A stretch of DNA of 64,000 nt from NCBI GenBank assembly GCA_028023455.1, contig JAQFVV010000012.1:11754499-11818498 (forward strand), read 5' to 3'. Positions within the stretch are counted from its first letter, which is position 1, and the number at the start of each line of letters is the position of its first letter. Shown here piece after piece: positions 47,991-57,450 of the stretch. The notes under the pieces were generated by a model, which saw only the letters and a program-made list of their open reading frames with translations, was not told the DNA's origin and searched no databases. This stretch comes from Epiperipatus broadwayi (Eukaryota > Onychophora > Udeonychophora > Euonychophora > Peripatidae). A program made the translations under genes and the position numbers.

Positions 47991-49256
47991 ATGCTTACAA
48001 GAGCAGGGAAAATCAGAATGGAACAGGCAATAATCAGTGAAATGCTAGTAAACCTGTCTGAAAAACAGGAAGTGGATTATCAGAAAAACGAACTAGGAAA
48101 GGAAAAAGAATGCTTAAAGGAAATTATGGAAGATTTCACAAACCTTATGAAAAAGGAAATGGCTAAAATGTCAAAAGAAGTAGAAAGATGGAGAACAGAG
48201 AGGGCTAAACAAGAGGAAAATATCGTTCAGAAAATAGAGGAAATGCGAAGCGAATTAGTACAAGAAATAGATTTAAGATTTCAAAAGTGGGAAATGAAAT
48301 GTGATAAATCTAAGCAAACTAAGGAGGATGAGATAGAAGCAAATATAAGAGATAGTCAGTCAGTTAAGTTAGGGCCAGAAGAGACAAAGCAGGACACAGA
48401 AATGGAGTACAAACAAAATAGGATGGTTGAAAATGTTAAAAATGAACAAGACAACCATATGGCAAATAGTGGAGATCATCTTGATGGTCGTATAGAAAAG
48501 ACCAATGGAAGTGATCAGCTGCCACAATTAAATATTAACCAATTTTTAAAAATCTGTACATTTGAAGGAAAAGTGGGGGAGGCTCCAGTGGAGCATATAA
48601 GAAGTCTGGAAAATTACCTTCGGATAAACAAAGTAAATGAAATCAGTAAATTGCTTGTTGCCAGTGCTCATCTTAATGGAGATGCATTAGCTTGGTGGGA
48701 GTCTTTGTTTCATCATCCTCCAACCTTCAATCAATATAAGGATATGATTGTTAACAATTTCTGGAGCCCAGAACGTCAGGAGACTATCCTGTATCAAATA
48801 ATGCAGGAAAAATACAAGAGTAACACGAACGAAAACTACTCTCAATTTTTTCGTAGGCAAGCAGCCAAATTAAGAAATTTAAACACCTGCCAAACATTGG
48901 AGGGTCAAATTATTAGAATAATTAGACATAATTTTCCTTTCCGAATAGAACAAATATTGTTGACAGCAAATGTAAACACAATGGAACACATAGCGGTGTT
49001 ATTGAACATGTTGGACATGAACCAACTGGACAAACCCCCAGATAAATTTAGGGAAAATTCACGTATTAGTGCGATAGGATGGGACAGTGATGATGATGAT
49101 CAAAGGGGATATATAAAAACAAAGAAAAAAAATTGGAATTCAGAAACGGATGTCAAATATATTGACAGTCAAGTAAATGACCAGGGAAAGAAATATGGAA
49201 AAGGCAGGGGATATAGGCCAGATTCGCCGAAGCCTGGGGGGAGTAAAAATAAATAG
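47991..49256 (+). CDS. Gag polyprotein of LTR retrotransposon 2
   Basis: Intact 421-codon ORF starting ATG. Residues about 30-105 are a Glu/Lys-rich coiled coil. Residues about 178-345 form a retrotransposon Gag core, with NINQFLKICTFEGKVGEAPV, HLNGDALAWWESL, YKDMIVNNFW, ERQETILYQI and YSQFFRRQAAKLRNL in the usual order of the Ty3/gypsy capsid-like domain. The C-terminus (370-421) is basic and Gly/Lys/Arg-rich (KKKNW, KKYGKGRGYRPDSPKPGG) and probably binds RNA; there is no CCHC zinc knuckle. Gag would assemble the particle and package the element RNA, while RT and integrase must come from another element. The frame is open without stops although nothing else is encoded, which suggests recent function. 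Confidence 0.9.
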   Translation: MLTRAGKIRMEQAIISEMLVNLSEKQEVDYQKNELGKEKECLKEIMEDFTNLMKKEMAKMSKEVERWRTERAKQEENIVQKIEEMRSELVQEIDLRFQKWEMKCDKSKQTKEDEIEANIRDSQSVKLGPEETKQDTEMEYKQNRMVENVKNEQDNHMANSGDHLDGRIEKTNGSDQLPQLNINQFLKICTFEGKVGEAPVEHIRSLENYLRINKVNEISKLLVASAHLNGDALAWWESLFHHPPTFNQYKDMIVNNFWSPERQETILYQIMQEKYKSNTNENYSQFFRRQAAKLRNLNTCQTLEGQIIRIIRHNFPFRIEQILLTANVNTMEHIAVLLNMLDMNQLDKPPDKFRENSRISAIGWDSDDDDQRGYIKTKKKNWNSETDVKYIDSQVNDQGKKYGKGRGYRPDSPKPGGSKNK

Positions 49257-50000
49257 TAAATAACAGTGTAGTGTAAGTGAGTATGTCATTTAAAAGTGGA
49301 GGTGAGGACTTTGTGGTTGTTTCAGGCATTGCATGTAGGGTTTGAATTATGTCGGTTTGCTCATGTTCTTTGGGAGATGAGAGTTGGGAGGGTTGGCTGC
49401 AGATCTTATGTAGTTCGGAATTTTGTGGCATTATGTCAGCGTATGTACCCTGTCACTAATGCGGGGGGTACCGTTGGGCTGAGAAAAGGGAAAAACTTTT
49501 GTTTTCCTCTCGGGGACCTTCTTACCTTGTAATGCGAAAAGTCCCTATAAGTCTTAAAAGAAAGAAGCGTGGGTGCATTTACTAAGGTATTCATTCAAAT
49601 TACCTCTTCGAAAACGAAGAGCTTGTTTTTCGTGTTCTAAAATGCAAAAGGATCTCATAAGCCTCCAAAGACGTGAGCTGGGACGCATTTATTACACATT
49701 TACGGTACTTGACATACGTTGTTCGTCACAGAGTTCTGCATGAAGTAGGGATCTGTAAGCTGATGCTCTGGGTTTCTTATGATCTCGAGGTGGCATGCGC
49801 GGGGACGATGTAGTCTGAGCCATGCAGATTGATGTTTGAAGGGCTATGGGTGTATATTGCTACTGAATGAACGACATAACTTGCATGTTTAAAACGTATA
49901 ATAGAAATGCTGAATTTAAAAAGTAAATAATTAAAGAAGATGTAAAAATAGTTAAGTAAGACCATTAAAAAAGAATGGTTTCCTTTTTAACAGTCTCATC
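49257..50000 (+). other. Non-coding 3' interior of LTR retrotransposon 2
   Basis: Holds an imperfect direct duplication of about 60 bp: 49531-49590 and 49642-49700, sharing AATGC-AAAAG, ATAAG-CT, AAAG, and GCATTTA-TA. CpG is commoner here than in flanking DNA. The short frames on either strand (49296-49532, 49153-49431) have no family resemblance. Confidence 0.6.
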
Positions 50001-50014
50001 GGGGATGGGGGTAT
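50001..50014 (+). promoter_or_regulatory. Polypurine tract of LTR retrotransposon 2
   Basis: GGGGATGGGGGTAT directly precedes the TG of the 3' LTR, where the plus-strand primer is expected. Confidence 0.8.
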
Positions 50015-50837
50015 TGTGCCAGTCCGTGTATAACGGCCATGCACAAAATGGCTGTTTGCTGAAGATTCAGCACAGCTTACATGTATCACATGAAAATTAT
50101 AATTTTAATACGATTTATTAAATTATAATTCAGAGGGGAAGTGGGAGGTACGGATAGTACATAAATAAATGGGTTTGGGCTATATTATATTCTTATTATA
50201 CCCACAGTACAAGTGTATGCAGTGTATATATGTTTTAATAATTTATTCGACTAGCAAACCTGTCTAAAAAAAAAAAAAAAAAAAAGGGAAAATAAGTTGT
50301 AATATTTGTTTATGTGTAGAACAGTTTTTTTTTTTTTGTTGTATTTTACTACTTATAAATGTTCGAACACACATATATAGAAATGTATTTTTATTTTTTA
50401 TTATTTTTCCTAAAAAAAAGAAAAGAAAATTCTAAATAGTTAAAAATTTTTGCATTTATTGGAATTTATCTTTTCTAATTGTTAGAATGAGAGGGTTTGA
50501 AATTAATTAATTAAATTTGTAAAAGGAAAAAACCTTTTTGCTAATTACAATCTACTTTCAACTGAAGAAAATGTTTTGTATAAAAGAATTTTCGGTTGAT
50601 CGTGAATAAAGATAAAATAGATTTTATCTAAGAAAGGAATGTAAGCACAATGGGTGTCAAGTACTCAATATGGAAGCTTGCAAAAAGTGTACTTTAATAA
50701 ATAAAAAGGTAAAAGAATGTAGAAAGGTATAATTAAATTTATTATTAGCTGATGCAATAGCTCGTAGAGGGTGTATGACAATTGGACTATTTGGGCTATA
50801 TGTGCTGCTTACTGGGGGCTTTGAGTCAGTCGAGTAC

Positions 50838-50958
50838 TAGCTTGCTAAAGCGTGCGGACCAAGGGAGATTAGCCTACTAAAGAGTGCGGACAAGTTGAGA
50901 TTAGCCGGCTAAAGCGTGCGGATCAGTTAATGCTAGCTTGCCAAAGCATTCCAATGGC
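50838..50958 (+). repeat. 32-bp tandem repeats in 3' LTR
   Basis: Same 3.7 units as at 45822. The first unit reads GCGTGCGGA where the 5' LTR has GCATGCGGA. Confidence 0.85.
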
Positions 50959-51377
50959 AAAGATTTAGAAAGTTAAATCTTGTCTCCCGCTAGTCTAAAA
51001 AAATGGAACAGTATAGATTTGTGAAAAACAATCCGACAGAGAGAAAGGAGAAAATGAACTGTGTCTGTTAAAATTATAATCACTTGGTTATTTCCCAGCA
51101 AAAGAATTTGAAAATTAGCCTACAGCAAGGTCGTTAAGTGGAGTTTGGAAAATGATCAACAACATGGATTCTCAATATGTTTAAATAGAAAAAAAAAAAC
51201 GAAAGACGAATCATAGTTGGAGAACTGCAATTTATTTAGGATCTACTTGCCCTAATCAGCCGTGTGCGATATACATATATACGGGAGAAGTATACTTACA
51301 GATCCGATAATTTGAAAGATGGCTCGATTATATGTTCCGGGTTATTATCCTACCATGGAGTAGACTTCCAGCCGTAG

Positions 51378-51554
51378 TACACCACCTGTTTGGCTATCAA
51401 GTCCGAAGATGCCTTAGAAGAAATAGCAGACCCTGATGACAAGAAAGACTCAAAGTATATCGGTGAATGGAAGCCTTATTTGCCCTATGAAGTAGCCGTG
51501 TGGCCCAGGAAGTTCGAATTGAATACAAGAACAAGTTCAGAGGAGCGTGTATAG
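51378..51554 (+). CDS. Short open frame inside 3' LTR
   Basis: Counterpart of 46362-46538, still fully open over 58 codons, with two amino-acid differences (S to G, T to K) and one silent change. Confidence 0.3.
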   Translation, partial: YTTCLAIKSEDALEEIADPDDKKDSKYIGEWKPYLPYEVAVWPRKFELNTRTSSEERV

Positions 51555-52462
51555 TTGGTTATATATATATTTTATATTCTATTTTTTTTTTCTCTCTCAT
51601 TTATGTTCTTTGTAAATTTTTTTTAATGATATATATATATATATTATTACTGCATACCTTGTTATATGGATTTACTCTAAAATGGGAAGAAATATAGGGC
51701 ACACCCATTGTGTAATCTTTTAGATATTGTTTTTTTTCTTTTATATATCTTGGGGTCATATGTATATGCATCGGTGGAGGGTAAATATAATTTAAATATT
51801 TTTATATATATATTGGACTTATATGTATGCATTAGTGGAGGATAAATATAATAATCTGGGGATAATAAATATTCACTTTTGTAATTAAAATCGTTTATAA
51901 GTTTTTGACTTAGCTTTAAAATAATTATTAAGTTATTAGTACAGATATATAGTTTTTTTTTTTAATCAAAAATGCAAATCCAGTAGTTAACCTGAGATTT
52001 ATAGAATATAAAGTGAGCTATATAGGGATAACTTACCGGGGAGTTGGATTGTTTCTTTTATTTTAGTCCGAACGTCTTGAAATATTCATATTCGTTAATG
52101 ACTAGTCACATTTTACACACTCTTTCGGGAAAGAAAAGGAATAAGTATAATCTTGAACAGGAGTGGCGCTAGGGACTGAAGGAAATATTCAGTACTCTTA
52201 AAGGTGTGTAAGGACACTTTAATTAGTCAACGTATAATTAATCGGCTAATGAAACAATTTAACAAGGAAGGTCTGGATGGGCCTAATTTTAGGTTCAATC
52301 TACTTCCTCTAATAATTTCTTTGAGGTATTTACTCATATTTAATCAAAAATATTTTAGAGAATTATTATCGATGTCCCATTCTGTAGCATACGTCACTTC
52401 ATGCTCGGTGCGTATGAGAGTCTAACCATGCAAGACCACTACAGGGTTGTCGAACCGGCACA

Positions 52463-52533
52463 ATACTCAATAAAATATTTAAGAAAACTACTGTGAAAAC
52501 CAGAAACAACTAATTGGAAAACTAGTCCTTTTA
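52463..52533 (-). repeat. Left PLE terminal repeat, inner part
   Basis: Continues the inverted repeat interrupted at 45041. Starts with the ATAC target duplication, then TCAATAAAATATTTAAGAAA and GTGAAAACCAGAAACAACTA, matching 53491-53560 in reverse complement. Confidence 0.8.
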
Positions 52534-52587
52534 GCATTAATTGCATATTGTAATCTTTTAATTAAATATGATTCCTTATTTTAACAT

Positions 52588-53490
52588 TTGCTATTATGCA
52601 GCTCATTTGAAAATAAATTGTATTGTATAAAAAAAGGTTGGCCTATGAACCTAGCTATTAGTGGTATAATGAGTAGCCTTTTTCTTGATAAAATTGAGAA
52701 TTGTATTGTGCAACCCATTTTAATAAAAAATAGTAATACAATTTATTGTAGGTATGTTGATGATGTTTTGATATATGAACAAAATTCTGTAATTATACAG
52801 ATTTTGAATGGTTTACAAAATGTTTATAGTTTAACTGGACTATAAAGGAAGATTTAATTGTATAATAGACAGATGCAGATAAGGAATTTTATTCATCCAG
52901 CATTGTACACACCTTTGTCTCATTAGATGGCTGGATTGAAGGTGTTTTTACATCAAAATCTGTGTTTCAGTTTTCATGAGCCTAATCGGAAAGATAATAT
53001 TGAAAGATGCCCTCAGGATTTGATAAATATTGGATATGAAAATAATATAGATTATAAAATATTAGAATCTTATAAAAAAGGTCTAGTTATATTAAGATAA
53101 ATAAGCATCATAATAAGTGCATTTCTGTGGCATATATACCTAGTATACAAAATATGTTAATAAAAATTATGTCAGGATTTTATTATAGTTTAGAAAACAC
53201 TATTAAGTCTTAATAGAGTATCGAATAGTACTAAAGGTAGAGAGATGATGCTAATAAGGGTTGTATTATTTACTCTATTAGTTGCCAGGGTCTAGTGTAT
53301 ACATATTAGAGAAAACAGCATAATTATGTGTATAATAAACAGTAGAGAATCAAACAGTTTATTTAGCCTTACATCAATGTATATTTGTATTCCCTAAAAG
53401 TTTAATATTTTAATGTATGAGGCAAATGATAGGAAATGTAAAATTAAGGAATTGTCTTTAATTAAAAGATCATAATATACAATTACTGGT
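52588..53490 (+). pseudogene. Penelope-like RT and GIY-YIG remnants
   Basis: FENKLYCIKKGWPMNLAIS is the PLE RT block normally written QGLPMG-xxS, and CRYVDDVLIYEQN is the catalytic YxDD box with both Asp present (about 52748-52790). After a stop, shifted frames give RKDNIERCPQDLINIGYE, then CISVAYIPSIQNMLIKIM, the RT-thumb motif LPYIP. After 53240, frames give CIIYSISCQG and EANDRKCKIKELSLIKRS, the start and late helix of a GIY-YIG domain. Stops and frameshifts make it dead. It follows its own inverted terminal repeat by about 55 bp, so the N-terminal half of the element is missing. Confidence 0.8.
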
Positions 53491-53690
53491 AAAGAGCCTA
53501 CTTTATGATTAGTTGTTTCTGGTTTTCACACTAGTTTTCTTTTATATTTTATTGAGTATGTCCTTTAGTATACTAGCCTTGATAAAGACACATAAAGGTC
53601 AAAAGTGCTTGGATATTATTTGAAATTATATAGTATTATTTTAAATTGTCTCTGTTAAACAACAACCGATATGTTGGTTTCAATATTTTT
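53491..53690 (+). repeat. Right PLE terminal repeat (pseudo-LTR)
   Basis: Partner of the left inverted repeat. Contains CCTTGATAAAGAC, AAAGGTC, AAAAG, TGCTTGG at 53577-53612, laid out like a hammerhead with degraded CTGATGA and GAAA boxes, and GTCTCTGTTAAACAACAACC near its end. Confidence 0.75.
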
Positions 53691-54430
53691 ACTATTAATA
53701 ACAAAAAAAAAGTTTATAACTTATTTTGAATAATATATATTCTGACTATTATATAGATAATCTATTTAGTAGAATATTTTATTAGAGCTATGTATGTGGG
53801 GGATATTACTAACCAATAATACTAGCCGAGCAAGTATTAAAATTAAAATAAAATAACACTAAAATAAATTTTAATACTCGGTAATAAGTTTATTTATTTG
53901 TACTGAGATAATAAGAATAAGAATAAATGAAAATAATGGTATAGTTTACTTCAGTTTGGAAAAGTGATTAATAACTATTTGACATGTGGGGATAGATTAT
54001 CCTCACATGCTGCCCATACATAAATATAGTTCATGTATATTGAGTTTCTTTTGTCTACTATCTTATACACATAGTATGATAATTTATCAGATAAAATCAG
54101 TTTTTTTACTTAAGCTGATCAATTTTACTTTTCTGTGTATTTTAAATCTACATTTTTGGTTCTGACTCAGTCCAATGCTTTTTTTCTCTCTTGAGAGAAC
54201 ATCATTATTACCCAACTTGCAGTCTGTTGACGGTTATCAGTTCATTTTTGTAATAAATCTAATTAGCACATCTCATCCTTATTTATTATTTGTTTTATAC
54301 TGTAAGCTAATTTTCTAAGGTGCACATTTTAATGGAGATAATAATAATGTACTGTCTGCAAACTATTATACATTTTCAATAAAAGCAACAATTAAATAAC
54401 TTTACTGCAACATTGTAGAGAAGTCACCTT
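53691..54430. other. No gene recognised
   Basis: AT-rich sequence between the PLE and the hAT remains. Confidence 0.5.
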
Positions 54431-54600
54431 TTTTTTTTCCTGGGCCACATATATTTGTGTACTGCATCAAGCAGGCCACAATATGCTATATAAACAATTG
54501 GCAACCAATTGGTGTCACATGAAAAAAATGTCTGACTTGTCAATTCATAATGCCCCAGATTGCAGATCACTTTATCTTAAAATTAACATATTAACAAAAC
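54431..54600 (-). mobile_element. Probable left end of the hAT element
   Basis: CCTGGGCCACATATAT, CAGGCCACA, GGTGTCACATG and CCCAGATTGCAGATCACTTT resemble the GGCCACAT and GCAGATCACTG phrases common near the termini of ZBED/SCAND3-type hAT elements. The orientation fits the minus-strand transposase further right. The exact terminal inverted repeat and 8-bp target duplication were not found. Confidence 0.35.
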
Positions 54601-54881
54601 ACAAACATTTTTATTTGATATAAACATTTATTTAAACATCAAAGTTATTTTTGATATTGAAATAAACTTTTAATAATTTTAGATAAATCCATTTTGTAAG
54701 TGTTACATGCTACTCTTAATATATCATCAAGGTGTGAATCAGTAAGTCTGTTTCATTATACATTCTTAAAACAGAAAAAAACTCTCCATACAGTAATACC
54801 ACTCAGTGCAAGTCAGAGTAATCAATGGATGCCAAAAAGCTTGTGCATAAAATCCCTATCTAGTTCATACTCATCCAATAT

Positions 54882-54921
54882 CCCCAGACTAGTTTCTAAC
54901 TTGTGGCTTTCATCAGTGGGG
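54882..54921 (-). ncRNA. Hammerhead-like motif, left arm
   Basis: Minus strand 5' to 3': CCCCA (54921-54917); CTGATGA (54916-54910); AAGC-CACAA-GTTA as a weak stem II; GAAA (54896-54893); palindromic ACTAGT as stem III; C (54887); TGGGG (54886-54882), perfectly complementary to CCCCA and extendable by another pair. The core boxes are complete. The closing pair of stem II is A-A instead of G-C and the stem is short, so activity is uncertain. Confidence 0.6.
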
Positions 54922-55308
54922 AGTCTTGGATCTGAGAGCATGGCACCTAGATCTTAGAATCTAATGCAACCCTCCAGTAGCCACCCTTTATCTCTACTCA
55001 TCTACAAAACTATGAGAATAAAATTGAAAATGCAATAATATTCTCAATCCAAGCTCATTAGCTTATATAGTAATATAGGTCTGAACTCAATTCAGTACCC
55101 ATATATATTTGATGTCTTTGGTTCTTTAATAACCATAGCCACCACTATCCTATTAGGCAGGATTGGTATTAAACCACTAAATATTACATGATCACCATTT
55201 TTTGCTTGCTCATAACTGTTATTAAAACAGGCAAAACTCTCCATACAGTAGTGCCACTCAGTGCAAGCCAGAGTAGTCAATGGATGCCAGAAGGCTTGTG
55301 CATAAGGC

Positions 55309-55350
55309 TTCTCACTGATGAAAGCCACAAGCTAGAAACTAGTCTGGGGA
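55309..55350 (+). ncRNA. Hammerhead-like motif, palindrome centre
   Basis: TTCTCA; CTGATGA with its first base after TCA (55315-55321); AAGC-CACAA-GCTA stem II; GAAA (55335-55338); ACTAGT; C (55344); TGGGGA (55345-55350). TTCTCA pairs with TGGGGA over six positions using two G-U pairs. It occupies the unpaired spacer of the palindrome. Confidence 0.6.
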
Positions 55351-55756
55351 TATTGGATGAATAGGCATTAGATAAGGATTTTATACACAGGCCTTCTGGA
55401 TTCCATTGATTACTCTGGCTTGCACTGAATGGCAGTACTGTATGGAGAGTTTTGCCTATTTTATTATCAGTTATGAGCAAGCATAAGAAATAGTGATCAT
55501 GTAATGTTTAGTGTTTAATACCAATCCTGCTTAATAGGATAGTGGTGGCTATAGTTATTAAAGAACCAAAGACCAAAATGTATGGATACTGAACTGAGTT
55601 CAGACCTATATGACTATATAAGCTAATGAACTTGAATTGAAAATATTGTGTGTCCAATTTTATTTTTATAGTTTTGTAGTTAAGTAGAGATAAAAGATAG
55701 CTGTTGGAGGGTTTCATTAGATCCTAAGATGTAGGTGCAGTGCTCTCAGATGAGGC

Positions 55757-55800
55757 TCCTCCCTGATGAAAGCCACAAGCTAAAAACTAGTCTGGGGATA
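55757..55800 (+). ncRNA. Hammerhead-like motif, right arm, GAAA lost
   Basis: Mirror of the left-arm motif: CTCC, CTGATGA (55763-55769), AAGC-CACAA-GCTA, AAAA in place of GAAA, ACTAGT, C, TGGGGATA. The box change should inactivate it. Confidence 0.5.
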
Positions 55801-55965
55801 TTTGATGACTAGGCACTAGATAGAGATTTTATGCATAAGTCTTCTGGCATACATTGATTACTCTGGTTTGCACTGTGTGGGAAAACTGTATGGAAAGATT
55901 TGCCTGTTTTAATAACAGTTACGAGCAAACATAAAAATGATCATGTAATGTTTAGTGGTATATAC

Positions 55966-57450
55966 GTTCTTCATATATTTCATTTACGAATAAGATGATT
56001 CACAAAGATATATTGGTGTGAACAATGTGAGTAACATTTTGCACACTTTTTAAAATTTTTATATTTTTCAGGCACTAATTTACAAAATTCCATATACTCC
56101 TTTCCCTTCCTTTTTTCTTTAAAAAGGACTTTTAAATTTGTGTCATTTTAAAATTTAACAGATTTGGCAAATAGCTTAACATAATCCTGTCCAAATGCCG
56201 CTAATTGTGTAATAGTTGCTATTTCTAAATGCCAGGGATTTTCTATAAGTAAGAGACAAGGTCATTATCGTCTTGCTTAGCATTTGTCAATGTTGGAAAA
56301 TGATGTAATCTTTGGTTATGTATCCCTTGTTAGTAAATATTTAATTTTTCTTCAAACGCAAATATTTTTTTTTTTTGCCATTTGTGAAATAATTTTATTT
56401 TAATCTTGCAAACTAATATTAAAATCACAAAGTTTTTCAGTGATGTCACATAAAAAAACTAAAAGACACCACCATCCATCACTGTCAAGCTCATTATAAA
56501 CTTTATTGTTTTCTTGTAAGAATGAAATAATTTCATGACAGTAATAAAAAAAAGGTGATTCAAAACTTTATCTCTGCTTAGCCAACACACCAAAGTATGC
56601 AAAAGTACAACACCTAATTACTATTTATTTCTTCCAAAAGATTTTAAAATTTCTGTAGTTCAGTTCTCCAGCTCAGATATAATTCATAATATTTATGACG
56701 GTTTTCATCACAGCATCGACTTCTTTAATGGATATATATGTCCCCAAGTTTTCTAGGTGAATTAAGCAATGACATGATAAGAGATTTATTAGATTGTATT
56801 CTTTTCTAACAGGGAAACAAATTTCTTTACAGATCCATTCATTGAAAGACATCCATCAATGCACACAGAAACCAATTTTTTTTATTTCAATATTCTTCTC
56901 CAGAAAAGAAAAATACTATTGGAAAAATCATTATCTCTAGTTTGATCCTTTATAGGAAAAAAATTCGAAAAATCTTCATAAATTGAATTCTGTTCCATAC
57001 AGTAAACACATTGTGATGTTGCTGAAATGTCAGTGCTAGAATCAACACACAAACTAAAATACCTGCTGTTTTTCTTATCTATTATAATATCAAAAATGTT
57101 TTGCAATATCTTCAATATGTTTAATGTAGGTAGAATCGGACAGTTGTAATTTCTTAATTTGTAGTAATATTTAACTTTTATTATTAAATTTATCAAATAA
57201 TATATTCAAAGCATTTAGGAAACATTCTTTCACAACTTCAGCAGCCGTAAATGGGTTCATATTTTTGCCAAGTATATAACAAATTTCATATGATGCTCAT
57301 GTTACCACTGCTTCTTGTGAGATTGCCACAGACATAACATTTTGTTGTTGTTGCAATGATTTCTTGAAGAAAGATAATTTTTCATTCTTAAAGACCCATT
57401 ATCAAAAGTGTCATTAAACAATTTATGTTCATGGTATACTGATGATCAAT
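55966..57450 (-). pseudogene. hAT transposase relic (ZBED/SCAND3 type)
   Basis: On the minus strand from about 57400: NMNPFTAAEVVKECFLNAL, then LQLSDSTYIKHIEDIA, RYFSLCVDSSTDISATSQCV with the DDE-region Asp, NIYEDF-like and PIKDQTR, VCIDGC-SMNG (normally CTDGAPAM), CHCLIHLENL (normally HCxIHRExL), NKVYNELDSDGWWCLLVFLC, and a final EYMEFCKLVPEKYKNFKKCA. This order is that of the SCAND3/ZBED5-like hAT transposases with a C-terminal dimerisation region. Many stops and frameshifts separate the pieces; the longest open one is 56882-57196. It is a DNA-transposon fossil. Confidence 0.8.

Larger units (their letters stand above)
45042..52462 (+). mobile_element. Gag-only LTR retrotransposon 2 (TR-GAG-like), recent
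   Basis: Two nearly identical LTRs of 2408 and 2448 bp (45042-47449, 50015-52462) begin TGTGCC and end GGCACA. The target duplication is ATAC (45038-45041 and 52463-52466). The order is PBS at 47456, one intact gag ORF at 47991-49256, about 740 bp of non-coding sequence, then polypurine tract at 50001. The interior is only 2565 bp, with no protease, RT, RNase H or integrase, so it cannot move alone. A 4-bp duplication is usual for several Ty3/gypsy lineages. LTR similarity and the open gag point to recent movement. Confidence 0.92.
50015..52462 (+). repeat. 3' LTR of LTR retrotransposon 2
   Basis: Near-identical to the 5' LTR. It has 31 extra bp after AATTAATT near 50509, and slightly longer A and T homopolymers. 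Confidence 0.95.
44908..53690 (+). mobile_element. Decayed PLE with inverted terminal repeats, split by an LTR retrotransposon
   Basis: The right terminal repeat (53491-53690) matches, in reverse complement, the left flank (44908-45041) continued at 52463-52533 on the other side of the LTR element. Landmarks are CCTTGATAA, AAAGGTCAAAAG, GATATTATTT, GTCTCTGTTAAAC and, on the 52.5-kb side, GTGAAAACCAGAAACAACTA. Between them are RT and GIY-YIG remnants. PLE terminal repeats often occur with one copy inverted, so this fits an ordinary PLE insertion. Confidence 0.75.
54765..55965. mobile_element. Palindromic element with hammerhead-like motifs on both strands
   Basis: About 1.2 kb, symmetrical around 55343. 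The left half has a full unit (from TTAAAACAG at 54766) and the start of a second (ATTAAAACAGGC at 55221, period about 456 bp). The right half repeats this in reverse complement. Each unit holds ACTCTCCATACAGTA, CACTCAGTGCAAG, CAATGGATGCC, GGCTTGTGCATAA, ATCCCCAGACTAG, GTCTGAACTCA-TTCAGTAC and GGTATTAAACCACTAAA. No ORF is conserved. It lies between the transposase relic and the presumed left end of a hAT element. Confidence 0.85.

Noticed and set aside
49153-49431. Minus-strand ORF overlapping the gag 3' end
   Set aside because: Mostly antisense to gag and its non-coding tail, with no family resemblance.
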